Source: Sphingobacteriaceae bacterium
Lineage (GTDB): Bacteria; Bacteroidota; Bacteroidia; B-17B0; Aurantibacillaceae
NCBI GenBank assembly: GCA_947480015.1
Contig: CANKBS010000005.1
Span: 1 to 64,000, forward strand
Direction: 5' to 3'
Length of the DNA stretch: 64,000 nt
Both the position numbers and the translations under genes were made by a program. The notes under the pieces were generated by a model. The model saw only the letters and a list, made by a program, of their open reading frames with translations. It searched no databases and was not told where the DNA came from. Of this stretch, positions 34,924-44,936 are shown piece after piece (the first letter of the stretch is position 1; the number at the start of each line of letters is the position of its first letter).

Positions 34924-37900
34924 CTACCTTGCTATAACCAGCTTTTTAGAGACCTTATCATTGCTAGAATTATACAAAGTGACGAAATAAATACCATTAA
35001 TTAAATTTAAATCTAAATTAGCAATAAATCCGTTTGATTTGATATTCTGAGTTAAAACAGTTCTTCCACTAACATCTTTTATGGTAATTTTGGATACTTC
35101 AAAACCACTATTACTTGTAATTGTAATTTGATTGGTGGCAGGATTTGGGAAAATTTCTACATCCAATAATTCTTGATTTGATGCCTTATTCGACTTAATA
35201 TTTGAATCGATATTTGCTAATCTGCTGCCAGTTTCATCACAAACATCGGTGTAGTTACCTAATCCCGGATAGAGAGCATTATACAATGCCCTTGCTTGAT
35301 AAATACACTCTCCATTGTCCCCCGGGCATAAATGAGCAAGTGTAAAAAGAGAAGCACTATCTGATGAACTTAAACTTTTAGAGTTATTTAAATAACTTAT
35401 ATATAAACTGTAAAATGACTTGTAATTTATTTCAATGGTATTTGTTTGGCTCACTGAGGAAAGTAGGCTTGACGCTGAGGAAATATTTCCGTTAGAAATA
35501 TCTGATTCAATATTATAGAAGGTTTCTATACTGGTCCCAAGTATGCTGTAATAAAAATCATGTAATTCTGTAATGTTTTCTCTTATACTGTCATTATCAC
35601 TATTATGTAAGAATCTAAACATGGAATTTGCAGCACTATAGTATGAGTCGCTACTAGGAAAGTCATTTAATTTCGGACCCCTTATATTTTTTGGATAACC
35701 AGTCCAACCGCCTCCTGTGCCATCATAACTCCCACAAATATAAGATCCGGTAGTTATTGTGAGATTACCACTGACACCATATCCGAATGCGCTAAATGCT
35801 GCCCCAATGTTTGGTGGCGAGTATCCGGTTTTAACATAGAGTTTGGAGGAAGCCGCATTGCTAAATGTTTCGGTATATACACCATAATTTACTCCGCCCC
35901 ATGCGGAGCCTAACCATTTATTATCACTTGGATTCCCCGTGCTACCCTGATCATTGATAATTGCTATATTAGTAAGAACCATGCCTTCTTTGTGGTTTTC
36001 CATTGTATTGCCACGCCAAAAGGTTCCAGGATTAGTGTTTTCAAACACGAAACCTCTATGAGCATCCTTTAAAGTATTACATCTAACTGTTGGTGCTGTA
36101 TTGAAACCGGCACGAAGCAAATTTACCCTTGTATTTGTAAATGTAGTTTGTGTCGGCAAAACTAATAGTGTATTCGATACAGCTGACGTTGAATAACTAT
36201 ATGCCATCGCTATTGCCCTTTGATTATTAAAAAGTATATTTTCATCAATTAATTTAATGGAATTTGAAGCAATACTATTTTTAGAGGTTTTAATACCATA
36301 AAAAGAAACTCCATTGAAGGCTCTATCAATTGTATTTTGCCCAACATAAATACCAGTGCCACCAAAAAAATTCCATGTAGGGCCACCTTGTGAAAATATT
36401 TCTACGGCTTTATTCATATAAGTAAGACCAATTGAAGTAGTAGGCGTAAGGTTTGCTCCAAAATAACAACTCGTGATAATGATATCACCTGCAAGTACAC
36501 CTGTAGTTGCCGAACTACCATTTACAGAATAGAATCCCGGTTCAATTGTAATATTAACTGGGTTATTTATGTTGCTGAATTCCACATTTTGAAGGTTGTA
36601 TTGGGCAAAGCGATTCGTTTTTGCTCTGAAACCCATATAGCCCGCATAAGAAGGCGAGTTTATAGGATTACTTGTGGATTGGGTGCTTCTAACTGTTGCA
36701 AAATATTGATTGATACTAAATGTATTTATGGCGTTAACTCCAACAAGGCAATCATAAAATCTATTTGCCGGCCCTGAACCATTGGGGTGTAAAGAGAGTA
36801 TATTATTAAATGGTGGTGCAAACGGTCCTGGAACCGGAGGATCAATAACTTCACTATAGATTGCACTACCCTCAACTAAATTAGGATTAACAGTTGACGA
36901 TCTTGAATTTTGAAAAACATTATTGTAACTGTAAACATTGCTATTGATCGAATAAATAAAGTTGGTATGACTATCAAAAACATTAAAATTAGCCGCTGTA
37001 ACGCCATTTCCAATTGTAATTCCCTTAAACTGTGCTCCATTATAATTTGAGCTTGTGTAGGTTGTTACGCCAACGTTTGTGACTAGTATTGCAATTGAAG
37101 AGGTTTGACCAGCGTACGGAGTTTTAAGAGTTGTAACAGTAAATCCGTTTTGACCTAAGTATGGAGGATTTAGTCCCGCAGGGGTGAAAAAGGCAAATCT
37201 TAAATCAGCACCGACAGTTGAGAGATTTGACGTTGAACCTGTTTTTGGCCAAAGTGTTGGGCCAAATGGAAGTGCTCTACATGTAAAAACGCAATTTTCA
37301 AAATTAAATGGTGGTGTAAAAGGTGAAAGAGTGTAGTTTGTGATTTTAACATCTATGAAGTTTTTATTGAACGTAGTTCCATTCAAATTCAATATGCCTG
37401 TAACTGAACTAGTAAACTGATTACTTGCATCAACAGCGATTTTTGCATCCTCAATTAAATTATGAGGATCTGATGCAAATGAACCTCCGTCTTTAACAAC
37501 TATACCCTGCCACATTGTATTTGAACACGCGTATAAATGCGAGTTTTGTATATAGAGATGACCTCCATTTTCAATTATTAATTTTGCATCGGGCGAAAAT
37601 AAAAACTCACCCATCAGTGTTGAAAAGTAAGTCGAAGGTATTGTAATGTCTCCATTGCAAACATATGATCCTGTGTATGAATTTGAAGAAAGAATTGAAC
37701 CAAGACTAGGTAAGTTAGTATTCGTACAACATGTTGATGAGACACGAATAGCTAAGGTTTGGGATGTAAAACATCCGCCCACATTTGCAGTAACCGTATA
37801 GGTTGAATTAACTGAAGGGCTGACCGTTTGAACCGGTCCATATAAGGTGCCCGGTTCCCAAACATAAGTTGCAAAAGAAGTAGAAGTGGTTGAGGCATGA

Positions 37901-40506
37901 AGTGAACCCCCAATATTAGTGTTGGTGCAATAAGGAGTGCTATTCACCAAAATACCAAATGTGGGTGAAATCGCAACATTTTGATAAAGTGTAACAGAAC
38001 AATTACTATTATTTGTGTATGTAAACGCAATTGGATAAATACCACTAGAAAGACTGGTATGTGCTGCATTAAAATGATATTGTGTTACAGAACCACTTGT
38101 TACGGATGTCACAAATGAGCCAGAAAATACACCTGGAATGGTAGCATATTGAGCTAGATTTGTAAATGTAGGGTTTGAATTGCCACAATTCGTTGCACCT
38201 GGTATATTAAAAACAGGAGCTGGACTTGGGTAGGGTATAATTGAAATATCGTCAATAAAGCAATAATATAATTCATTTCCAATTGCTCCAGGATTAATAG
38301 AAAAGGTCTGAATTGGATTAACTCCAACTAATAGAGCCGTTGCATTCATACTATTTGTAGGGGCAAAAACAAATGTGCTAGTATGTTGAGCCCATTGAGC
38401 ACTCAAAGGCACAACTACTTCTGATATAACAGTAAATCCAGCTGGATAGATTTGTGTTATTGGAGCGAATGCGAAAATAGAATTTGTAGCTAATGTCAAA
38501 ACCACTGGTCCGTTTATTGACTGCATTTGAGGATATGGCGGATTTGTTGCCCAAAATGACACTTGATATGTTTGACCTGGTATTAATGGAGTGCTAAGAT
38601 TGTTTTTTGCTATCTGTGCTTGCGCATTAGTGCCACCACAACCTAGAATAGCATTATTGAGAAATGGCGCACGACTATCAACAGGGGGAACAGAGCTATG
38701 TGTCTGAACACCTAGATTGCAAGGAGGATTGGCAGAAGTGCACGGTCTCCTGTAAACTTCAGGTGCTCCACCATTATTACCAGCCGCATCCCAGCAACTT
38801 AATGCTGCATTATTAATTGTTGAACCCAATTGACCGCACCCTGCTCCGGTAGTATTTGTACTTTCCATATCTCCATTCTGCACTATTTCGCAAGAGTTGG
38901 GCGGATTGCAATTGCCAGGTAAAAAGTAAACATAAATGAATGTTGGATTGCCTGTTTGAGTCGAACTTTTTGGTAAATACTTAATTAAGACTAATCCTGA
39001 AAATCCCGGTGCTGTTACAACAACTAAACTAGATCCCACGATAGAAGCTGTTGCGTTATTGTAGATCACTTCGATGCAGGAGATTTGAGTTGTTACAGTG
39101 GCGTCGTTAGCAGTTATACTTGTGGATATAGGTATATTTATTCCATTCGTAAAACTTGATTGCGCCGTAAACGTATAAACGCCATTTACAATACCATCAT
39201 TTTGACCCCACACATTTAAGCCCGAACATGCTCCTCCCGAATAATTATGATAGTTATTTGAACCATCAATTACAGCTCCAGAAGCACTGCAAGAAAATGT
39301 TGATTTAACGGCATATCCTAAGTCACACAATACTAATCGTTCTTCTGGTTTTAAAAAACGTTTAACATAACAACTTCCTGAACTTGATCCTAGGCCATCA
39401 CCCATTACATAATATAAATCATTGAAAGAATTTGCAGGATTGGCCGTTGTTGAACAAGTGTTACCATAGCCTAAAGGAGTTGTACAATAATCCTCAAAAT
39501 GGCTTAAACTACTACCACTTGAATAACAGCCCGGTGTGTATACAGTAACAGTCACCGCGGAGCTTGAATATTTGATTGCTGTATTACAATTGGAAACCCC
39601 TAATGGTGTAGTTGACGTGCAGTTTGGAGAAAGAATTGAAGTAGAGCCTTGAAAGGTTAACGATGAAGTCGGGCAACCAGTACTTGGCCCTGCTAATAAA
39701 GGAGACCCGGTTGAGTTTTTTAAGAATTGATCATAACTTGAAAAATAATTATTATTAGGTCCAAATTTTGAAAAACCGTTTGCATCAATTAGGGAACCAA
39801 ATCCTAAGGCATGAGTTACTTCATGCAGCATTATTGTATAAAAATCAAACGCAACTGGATTTATTGTACTACTATTAATAGAATAATCCCAGAAAGTTGC
39901 CGGATTAGCATTTACTAAACCATGATAAAAATTGTTAGCACCCCCAAAAATCGTAATTGGTAGATTTGAATAGGCATCGTTACCTGAAATTAATGTTTTT
40001 TGAATTTGGTTTTGTACAATACCTTGATTAGGATTTGATGGACTAGAAGGAAAAATGAAAAAAGCACCGGCGGTGCCTAGGGTGTTTGGTGCATTGGTAG
40101 GAGTATCTGAGCAATACATATTAATTCGCACAGAATTATTGGATAACGGTGAAGAAATAAAATTTGAAATATCGGTGAATAATTGACATAATATTACTCT
40201 TTTATTATATGCCGCTGTTGATGTGCCATCGAAACAACTTCCTCCTGCAAAATATAAATTAAAATATCCAGCATTGAAACACGTATAGGTTGGAACGGAA
40301 TTTTGGCTTGCATCACTTACTGGAGGAATTGGGGAATTTAATCTAAGGTTAGCTAAAGGATATCTTTTGCCATATTGGTCGTAGACAGTATCTAGTATTC
40401 CGTTCGGAGTTGTTCTCTGAAAATTAGTCAAGCTGGATTGAGAACTAATTTTCACGAAAGAACAAAGTAAAATCACTTGAAATAAAATTAAAATCGATTT
40501 TTTCAT
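34924..40506 (-). CDS. Giant secreted metzincin-like metalloprotease with beta-helix repeats and T9SS type A sorting domain
   Basis: This 1860-residue exported protein has a signal peptide of about 22 residues. The N-terminal 430 residues contain the zinc motif HEVTHALGFGS (His228, Glu229, His232), SYDQFL shortly after, SGSSLSHFED, and YYVMGDG as a possible Met-turn before LVLCDLGY. This is the layout of metzincin-type zinc proteases. Residues about 540-760 form a jelly-roll-like domain opening with NGDMES. An Ig-like segment follows at about 830-930. A long right-handed beta-helix region (about 950-1640) opens with LIIENGGHLYIQNS and MWQGIVVKDGG. The last 75 residues (IFPNPATNQITI ... SKKLVIAR) are the type A sorting domain. 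It is first in an operon with two tandem paralogs. The substrate is unknown. Confidence 0.82.
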   Translation of the reverse strand: MKKSILILFQVILLCSFVKISSQSSLTNFQRTTPNGILDTVYDQYGKRYPLANLRLNSPIPPVSDASQNSVPTYTCFNAGYFNLYFAGGSCFDGTSTAAYNKRVILCQLFTDISNFISSPLSNNSVRINMYCSDTPTNAPNTLGTAGAFFIFPSSPSNPNQGIVQNQIQKTLISGNDAYSNLPITIFGGANNFYHGLVNANPATFWDYSINSSTINPVAFDFYTIMLHEVTHALGFGSLIDANGFSKFGPNNNYFSSYDQFLKNSTGSPLLAGPSTGCPTSSLTFQGSTSILSPNCTSTTPLGVSNCNTAIKYSSSAVTVTVYTPGCYSSGSSLSHFEDYCTTPLGYGNTCSTTANPANSFNDLYYVMGDGLGSSSGSCYVKRFLKPEERLVLCDLGYAVKSTFSCSASGAVIDGSNNYHNYSGGACSGLNVWGQNDGIVNGVYTFTAQSSFTNGINIPISTSITANDATVTTQISCIEVIYNNATASIVGSSLVVVTAPGFSGLVLIKYLPKSSTQTGNPTFIYVYFLPGNCNPPNSCEIVQNGDMESTNTTGAGCGQLGSTINNAALSCWDAAGNNGGAPEVYRRPCTSANPPCNLGVQTHSSVPPVDSRAPFLNNAILGCGGTNAQAQIAKNNLSTPLIPGQTYQVSFWATNPPYPQMQSINGPVVLTLATNSIFAFAPITQIYPAGFTVISEVVVPLSAQWAQHTSTFVFAPTNSMNATALLVGVNPIQTFSINPGAIGNELYYCFIDDISIIPYPSPAPVFNIPGATNCGNSNPTFTNLAQYATIPGVFSGSFVTSVTSGSVTQYHFNAAHTSLSSGIYPIAFTYTNNSNCSVTLYQNVAISPTFGILVNSTPYCTNTNIGGSLHASTTSTSFATYVWEPGTLYGPVQTVSPSVNSTYTVTANVGGCFTSQTLAIRVSSTCCTNTNLPSLGSILSSNSYTGSYVCNGDITIPSTYFSTLMGEFLFSPDAKLIIENGGHLYIQNSHLYACSNTMWQGIVVKDGGSFASDPHNLIEDAKIAVDASNQFTSSVTGILNLNGTTFNKNFIDVKITNYTLSPFTPPFNFENCVFTCRALPFGPTLWPKTGSTSNLSTVGADLRFAFFTPAGLNPPYLGQNGFTVTTLKTPYAGQTSSIAILVTNVGVTTYTSSNYNGAQFKGITIGNGVTAANFNVFDSHTNFIYSINSNVYSYNNVFQNSRSSTVNPNLVEGSAIYSEVIDPPVPGPFAPPFNNILSLHPNGSGPANRFYDCLVGVNAINTFSINQYFATVRSTQSTSNPINSPSYAGYMGFRAKTNRFAQYNLQNVEFSNINNPVNITIEPGFYSVNGSSATTGVLAGDIIITSCYFGANLTPTTSIGLTYMNKAVEIFSQGGPTWNFFGGTGIYVGQNTIDRAFNGVSFYGIKTSKNSIASNSIKLIDENILFNNQRAIAMAYSYSTSAVSNTLLVLPTQTTFTNTRVNLLRAGFNTAPTVRCNTLKDAHRGFVFENTNPGTFWRGNTMENHKEGMVLTNIAIINDQGSTGNPSDNKWLGSAWGGVNYGVYTETFSNAASSKLYVKTGYSPPNIGAAFSAFGYGVSGNLTITTGSYICGSYDGTGGGWTGYPKNIRGPKLNDFPSSDSYYSAANSMFRFLHNSDNDSIRENITELHDFYYSILGTSIETFYNIESDISNGNISSASSLLSSVSQTNTIEINYKSFYSLYISYLNNSKSLSSSDSASLFTLAHLCPGDNGECIYQARALYNALYPGLGNYTDVCDETGSRLANIDSNIKSNKASNQELLDVEIFPNPATNQITITSNSGFEVSKITIKDVSGRTVLTQNIKSNGFIANLDLNLINGIYFVTLYNSSNDKVSKKLVIAR

Positions 40507-40686
40507 TGGGGTTATTTTAAATTGTTAAACGACTAGAGTACTTATTGCACTTAAATAAGATCAACCCTAAAACAAATACAAAATGAAAATTGAACAAAAC
40601 AAAAATTAATCTTCGGAAAGAATTTTGATCGGGAATTAATGAAGGTTTTTTCTTGAATGCTTTTAATTTTTTTTTTGGGTTCGGCT

Positions 40687-40719
40687 CAAATGTATAGTAC
40701 AATTATGTTAATTGAACAA
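40687..40719 (-). promoter_or_regulatory. Promoter of the metalloprotease operon (TTG - 22 bases - TACATTTG)
   Basis: On the minus strand TTG (40719-40717) stands 22 bases before TACATTTG (40694-40687), within the spacing known for flavobacterial promoters. The predicted leader is about 170 bases. The rest of the 40507-40834 gap shows only a 6-pair hairpin (AATAGC 40794-40799 with GCTATT 40813-40818), and I see no other gene in it. Confidence 0.5.
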
Positions 40720-40834
40720 TTTCTTGTGTTAAAACCTTTTGCTGTGTGTGCTATTTCAAGATTGAGTGATGAATCTACTCAGTAAGATCGAAGAATAGCG
40801 CGGTTTTATTCGGCTATTTGGATACAATCTAAGT

Positions 40835-41011
40835 TTAATGATGCTGATCTTTTCCACCCATTTTTTTATTGATGTACATGCGAATGAATAAACTCACAAT
40901 GGACAGGATCATTAAAAATAATCCCAAATTCGGGTAACCGCCGGCCCATTCGAAAATACCCGACACGAAAAGAAATCCTACCGCTAAATAACCTACCCAA
41001 GCTTTACCCAT
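40835..41011 (-). CDS. Small two-helix membrane protein (58 residues), unknown function
   Basis: This short open frame encodes MGKAWVGYLAVGFLFVSGIF, then EWAGGYPNLG and a second hydrophobic helix (LFLMILSIVSLFI). It ends in a basic, His-terminated tail (RMYINKKMGGKDQHH). Two helices joined by a short loop, with positive residues at the C-terminus, make a credible small membrane protein, and codon use resembles the neighbours. I do not recognise a family. It stands alone between the repeat array and the metalloprotease operon, on the same strand as that operon but 328 bases from its start. Confidence 0.6.
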   Translation of the reverse strand: MGKAWVGYLAVGFLFVSGIFEWAGGYPNLGLFLMILSIVSLFIRMYINKKMGGKDQHH

Positions 41012-41049
41012 GTTAATTGTTTTAGTAAAGGTAAATATTATATGACAAT

Positions 41050-41492
41050 TTGGGAAGATTACTGATTACTGATTGCAGATTGAGGCTAAGGCTAAGGCTA
41101 AGGTTGAGGATTGTAGATTACAGATTCAAGAACCAAGAATCAAGAGCCACAAAACCCTATTAAAAACTAAGCACTAAAAACTAACAACTTGGGAAGATTG
41201 CAGATTAAAGATTGAGGCTAAGGCTAAGGTTGAGGATTGTAGATTACAGATTACAGATTCAAGAACCAAGAACCAAGAATCAAGAAACCCTATTAAAAAC
41301 TAAGCACTAAAAACTAACAACTTGGGAAGATTGCAGATTACAGAAACCCTATTAAAAACTAAGCACTAAAAACTAACAACTTGGGAAGATTGCAGATTAC
41401 AGGTTGAGGCTAAGGCTAAGGTTGAGGATTGTAGATTACAGATTCAAGAACCAAGAAACCCTATTAAAAACTAAGCACTAAAAACTAACAAC
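41050..41492. repeat. Composite intergenic tandem repeat, four units
   Basis: Four units begin at 41050, 41189, 41322 and 41381, each opening with TTGGGAAGATT. Their lengths are 139, 133, 59 and 112 bases. Each ends in an identical 33-base segment, at 41156-41188, 41289-41321, 41348-41380 and 41460-41492. The variable middle is built of short nested repeats: GGCTAA copies, GATTACA copies and AACCAAGAATC-like copies. Unit 3 has lost the middle. The array is non-coding and lies between the 58-residue protein gene and the secDF terminator. It lacks the equal spacing and unique spacers of a CRISPR. Confidence 0.9.
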
Positions 41493-41493
41493 T

Positions 41494-41531
41494 AAAAAAA
41501 AACCTCCCTGAATGTCAGAGAGGTTTTTTTT
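41494..41531 (-). terminator. Rho-independent terminator of secDF (symmetrical)
   Basis: AACCTC (41501-41506) pairs with GAGGTT (41520-41525) and CTGA (41508-41511) with TCAG (41515-41518), with one mismatch between. Runs of A and T flank both sides. It lies 18 bases after the secDF stop. Confidence 0.88.
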
Positions 41532-41548
41532 GATTAGAATTTTATGTC

Positions 41549-44500
41549 TTATTTCTTTTTGTCGAAATCTACAACGATTGGTGTAGAGATACATAATGAA
41601 GAGTAAGTCCCAATAACACGACCAATTAATAAAGCGAAGATAAATCCGCGGATACTTTCTCCACCAAAGATGAAGATAACAACCAACACGAAGAATACGG
41701 TTAAGGAAGTTAAAATGGTACGACTTAAGGTACTGTTTAAAGCGTAATTAATTAATTTGTTACGTTCTTCACCATACACATCACCTTTACCGCTATCACG
41801 TAAACGCTCACGAATCCTGTCAAACACAACCACCGTCTCAGTCATTGTGTAACCCATTACGGTTAAAATCGCGGCGATGAAATCCTGACCAATTTCTAAT
41901 GGTAATAAACCATCACAAATGGTGTAACAAGATAATACAACCAACACGTCATGGAATAAAGCCACAACCGAACCTAAACCATATTGCCATTTTCTGAATC
42001 GTACAACAATGTATAAGAACATCATTAAACACGAGAATAAAATAGCACCATAAGCTCCGTAAACGATATCGGTTGCAATGGTTGGTCCAACTTTTTGTTG
42101 TTGTAAGATATTATCAGCGGTAGCACCGTATGGCGCTAAACCTTTTAATAATTGCTCTTCCACTTCTTTATCGGCATTCGGATCGTTATCCGACACGCGG
42201 TAAGTAGTGGTGATCTTAGCTTGATTAGCACCACCAATGGTTTTAACATCTAAGGCAGCACCCGGGAATACAACAGCCAATGATTTTTTAATGTCATCGG
42301 TATTGATGTCTTTTTCAAAACGTACTTGGTAAGTACGACCACCTTTAAAATCAACACCTAAATTTAAACCACCATTTTTGAAATAAAAGACAACACCTAA
42401 AATAATGACCAAAGTAGACAAGCCATAATAAATTTTACGTTTTCCTACAAAGTCAATATGAATGTTTTTGAAAGCGTTACGGGTAGTTTTCGTGTCAAAT
42501 GGAATTTCCATTTTACGTTCTAACATCCACTCAAATACCACACGGGTAATTAAAATAGCTGAGAATAAAGAGGTACAGATACCGATAAATAAAGTCGTTG
42601 CAAAACCTTGAACCGGTCCTGAACCAAATACATAAAGGATAACAGCGAGAATGGCTAAGGTCATGTTGGAGTCAATGATCGACGACATGGCATGTTTGAA
42701 ACCTTCTTTAATGGACTGTGAGGTTGATTTACCTAAGGCTAATTCTTCACGCACACGTTCAAAGATCAAAATGTTCGCATCCACCGCTAAACCAATGGTT
42801 AACACAATACCGGCAATACCCGGTAAGGTTAACACCGCACCCAGCGAGGTGAGAATTCCCATAATAAAGAACATGTTAGCTACGAGGGCCACATTGGCAA
42901 CTAAACCTGCTTTGTTATAATACAAGGCCATGAATACCAAAATAACACCTAAAGCAATAACGAAACTCATTAAGCCCGAATCAATCGCTTCCTGACCCAA
43001 AGATGGACCAACAATACTTTCTTCTACAATGTGAGCAGGCGCAGGTAATTTACCGGCACTTAAAATAGCGGCAAGGGCATCAGCTTCAGCATCGGTAAAG
43101 TTTCCGGTAATTTGTGATTGACCACCTGAAATCTCCGAGTTAACACGTGGCGCAGAATAAACCATGTTATCCATCACAACAGCCACACATTTTCCTTTAT
43201 TAGCACCGGTAATGGTTTTCCATTTTTGGGCGGCTTCATTGTTCATGGTCATGCTAATTAAAGGCACACCACCTTGACGTTGATCGTAATCTTTACGCGC
43301 ATCGGTGATAATATCACCACTTAAAGCGGCTTTACCTTTGCTATCGGTTTGTTTAATAGCGAATAATTCGAAGAAGCTTCCAACTACTTTACCGTTCTCG
43401 TCTTTTTGCTCCACCTCTTTTGAACCCCACATGAATTTTAATTTCGACGGGAAGGCATTTTTTGATCTAGCAATACGTAAGTAGTTATTTACTTTTGCAG
43501 TATCTGCTTTAGAAGTGGCAATCCCTAAAGAAGCACCTTCAGCATAAGCTTTCGGATTTCCTTTTTCGTCTAAGGTAACACGACCTTTTAAAGGTACTAA
43601 AGGAAGTACATTTTGATAGAAAGCATATAAAGGCGCTCTTTTTTGGAAACCTTTAACGGCAGTATCTTGTGCATTTACCGAAGCAGTTTTTACAGCGGTG
43701 GTATCTTTTTTAAGTGAATCGGCTTTGGCAACCGCTAAAGCAGCTGTTCCGGCAGGCACGGCCAATGAATCAGTTGCCAGTGTATCTTTTTTAGTGTTAT
43801 ATAAGTAGTTAGAGATAATGGTATTTGCTTTTTCTAACATTGGAGCAATTTCCCCATTTTCGTAAGTTTCCCAGAACTCAAGATTAGCAGTACCTTGCAA
43901 GAGTTCACGCACACGCGCTTTATCTTTAACACCCGGTAATTCAACTAAAATACGTCCTGTAGCTTCTAATTTTTGAATGTTTGGTTGTGATACCCCAAAA
44001 CGGTCAATACGTGAACGGAAGGTTTTTTCAGCATTCCCAATGGCTTCATCCACACGGGCTTTAATAAATTTCATCACTTCTTCATTCGTCGAATTGTAAG
44101 TGATTTTTTTATTGTTCTCAATGGTTTGAAACAATGGGGCTAAACGACCATTCGGAGCTACCTTTTTATAAGTTTTTTCGAATAAGGTAATAAAGTCATC
44201 GTTATTATTAACACCTAAGTTTTTTTGCGTTTCAGCTAAAGCAGTGTTAAACGGCACATCGGTACTGTTATTGGAAAGATTTTTAATAATGTCCATGACC
44301 GATACTTCTAAGGTAACGTTCATACCACCACGTAAATCCAAACCGAGGTTAATCTCATTCTTTTTACACTCTTCATAAGTGTATTCAGCAATGAGAATGT
44401 TGTACACGCTTTGTTTTTTCATGGAATCCAAATAATGATCCACATTGCGGGTCTTCACCGAATCGAGGTAACTCAATTCTTTTGAGGAATTTCCTTTTGC

Positions 44501-44665
44501 AAATTCTTTTGCAGCCATTTTTTGTTTAGCCGAGTTTGCAATATTGTCGGCATAGTCAACCGCATCACCTTCTACACTACGGGTAACCCACGTAAATGAT
44601 AAATAAAAAATACAGGCCAGTGCCAGGAGGATGGCGAATATTTTAATAGCACCTTTGTTTTGCAT
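41549..44665 (-). CDS. secDF: Protein translocase subunit SecDF (fused SecD and SecF)
   Basis: SecDF uses the proton gradient to help the Sec channel pull exported proteins across the inner membrane. The 1038-residue protein begins with one membrane helix. The SecD motif GLDLRGGMNVTLEV stands near residue 108. A large periplasmic P1 domain includes a low-complexity insert near 290-330 (Ala, Asp, Lys, Thr). The SecD membrane block carries GLAVDANILIFERVREEL. The SecF half starts near 730 with GVDFKGGRTYQVRF and has TMTETVVVFDRIRERLRD in its membrane block. Fusion of the two is normal in Bacteroidota. A consensus promoter lies upstream and secA is divergent. Confidence 0.96.
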   Translation of the reverse strand: MQNKGAIKIFAILLALACIFYLSFTWVTRSVEGDAVDYADNIANSAKQKMAAKEFAKGNSSKELSYLDSVKTRNVDHYLDSMKKQSVYNILIAEYTYEECKKNEINLGLDLRGGMNVTLEVSVMDIIKNLSNNSTDVPFNTALAETQKNLGVNNNDDFITLFEKTYKKVAPNGRLAPLFQTIENNKKITYNSTNEEVMKFIKARVDEAIGNAEKTFRSRIDRFGVSQPNIQKLEATGRILVELPGVKDKARVRELLQGTANLEFWETYENGEIAPMLEKANTIISNYLYNTKKDTLATDSLAVPAGTAALAVAKADSLKKDTTAVKTASVNAQDTAVKGFQKRAPLYAFYQNVLPLVPLKGRVTLDEKGNPKAYAEGASLGIATSKADTAKVNNYLRIARSKNAFPSKLKFMWGSKEVEQKDENGKVVGSFFELFAIKQTDSKGKAALSGDIITDARKDYDQRQGGVPLISMTMNNEAAQKWKTITGANKGKCVAVVMDNMVYSAPRVNSEISGGQSQITGNFTDAEADALAAILSAGKLPAPAHIVEESIVGPSLGQEAIDSGLMSFVIALGVILVFMALYYNKAGLVANVALVANMFFIMGILTSLGAVLTLPGIAGIVLTIGLAVDANILIFERVREELALGKSTSQSIKEGFKHAMSSIIDSNMTLAILAVILYVFGSGPVQGFATTLFIGICTSLFSAILITRVVFEWMLERKMEIPFDTKTTRNAFKNIHIDFVGKRKIYYGLSTLVIILGVVFYFKNGGLNLGVDFKGGRTYQVRFEKDINTDDIKKSLAVVFPGAALDVKTIGGANQAKITTTYRVSDNDPNADKEVEEQLLKGLAPYGATADNILQQQKVGPTIATDIVYGAYGAILFSCLMMFLYIVVRFRKWQYGLGSVVALFHDVLVVLSCYTICDGLLPLEIGQDFIAAILTVMGYTMTETVVVFDRIRERLRDSGKGDVYGEERNKLINYALNSTLSRTILTSLTVFFVLVVIFIFGGESIRGFIFALLIGRVIGTYSSLCISTPIVVDFDKKK

Positions 44666-44705
44666 AATAGTAAATTTCTACTTTGAATTTTTTAAATTAA
44701 GGGTG

Positions 44706-44737
44706 CAAATATATCATTTTGCCCCATATTTCCCAAA
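44706..44737 (-). promoter_or_regulatory. Consensus promoter of secDF (TTTG - 20 bases - TATATTTG)
   Basis: On the minus strand TTTG (44737-44734) is followed by 20 bases and TATATTTG (44713-44706). This is the best fit to the Bacteroidota consensus in the window. The predicted leader is about 35 bases. Confidence 0.7.
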
Positions 44738-44936
44738 TATGATTAAAAAATTGACACACAAGCACTTAATCTCTAATCCCCAAGTTTACGCATAAAATCT
44801 GTTCAAAAAACCAATTCAAACAAATTACATTTTTTTTGCCGCCAAATACACGAAAAGAAGCCTGTTAAGAAATCAAAATTAAAGCGAGCCCGCTCCTGAA
44901 TTTTTGTTACCTTTATTGGCTAAATTTTTATTTAAT

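Noticed and set aside
40517-40702. Minus-strand open frame of 61 codons upstream of the metalloprotease gene
   Set aside because: It overlaps the predicted promoter and leader of that gene, is low-complexity (Lys, Phe, Leu), and shows no family features.
41050-41492. Repeat array as a possible CRISPR
   Set aside because: Units are of unequal length, the parts between the 33-base tails are themselves repeats rather than unique spacers, and no cas gene is near.
44904-44936. TTG-initiated N-terminal extension of SecA (similar cases for Rho, CphA, TonB receptor, HigB)
   Set aside because: In each case an ATG lies at the position where the conserved protein or signal peptide begins, so the longer forms are not supported.
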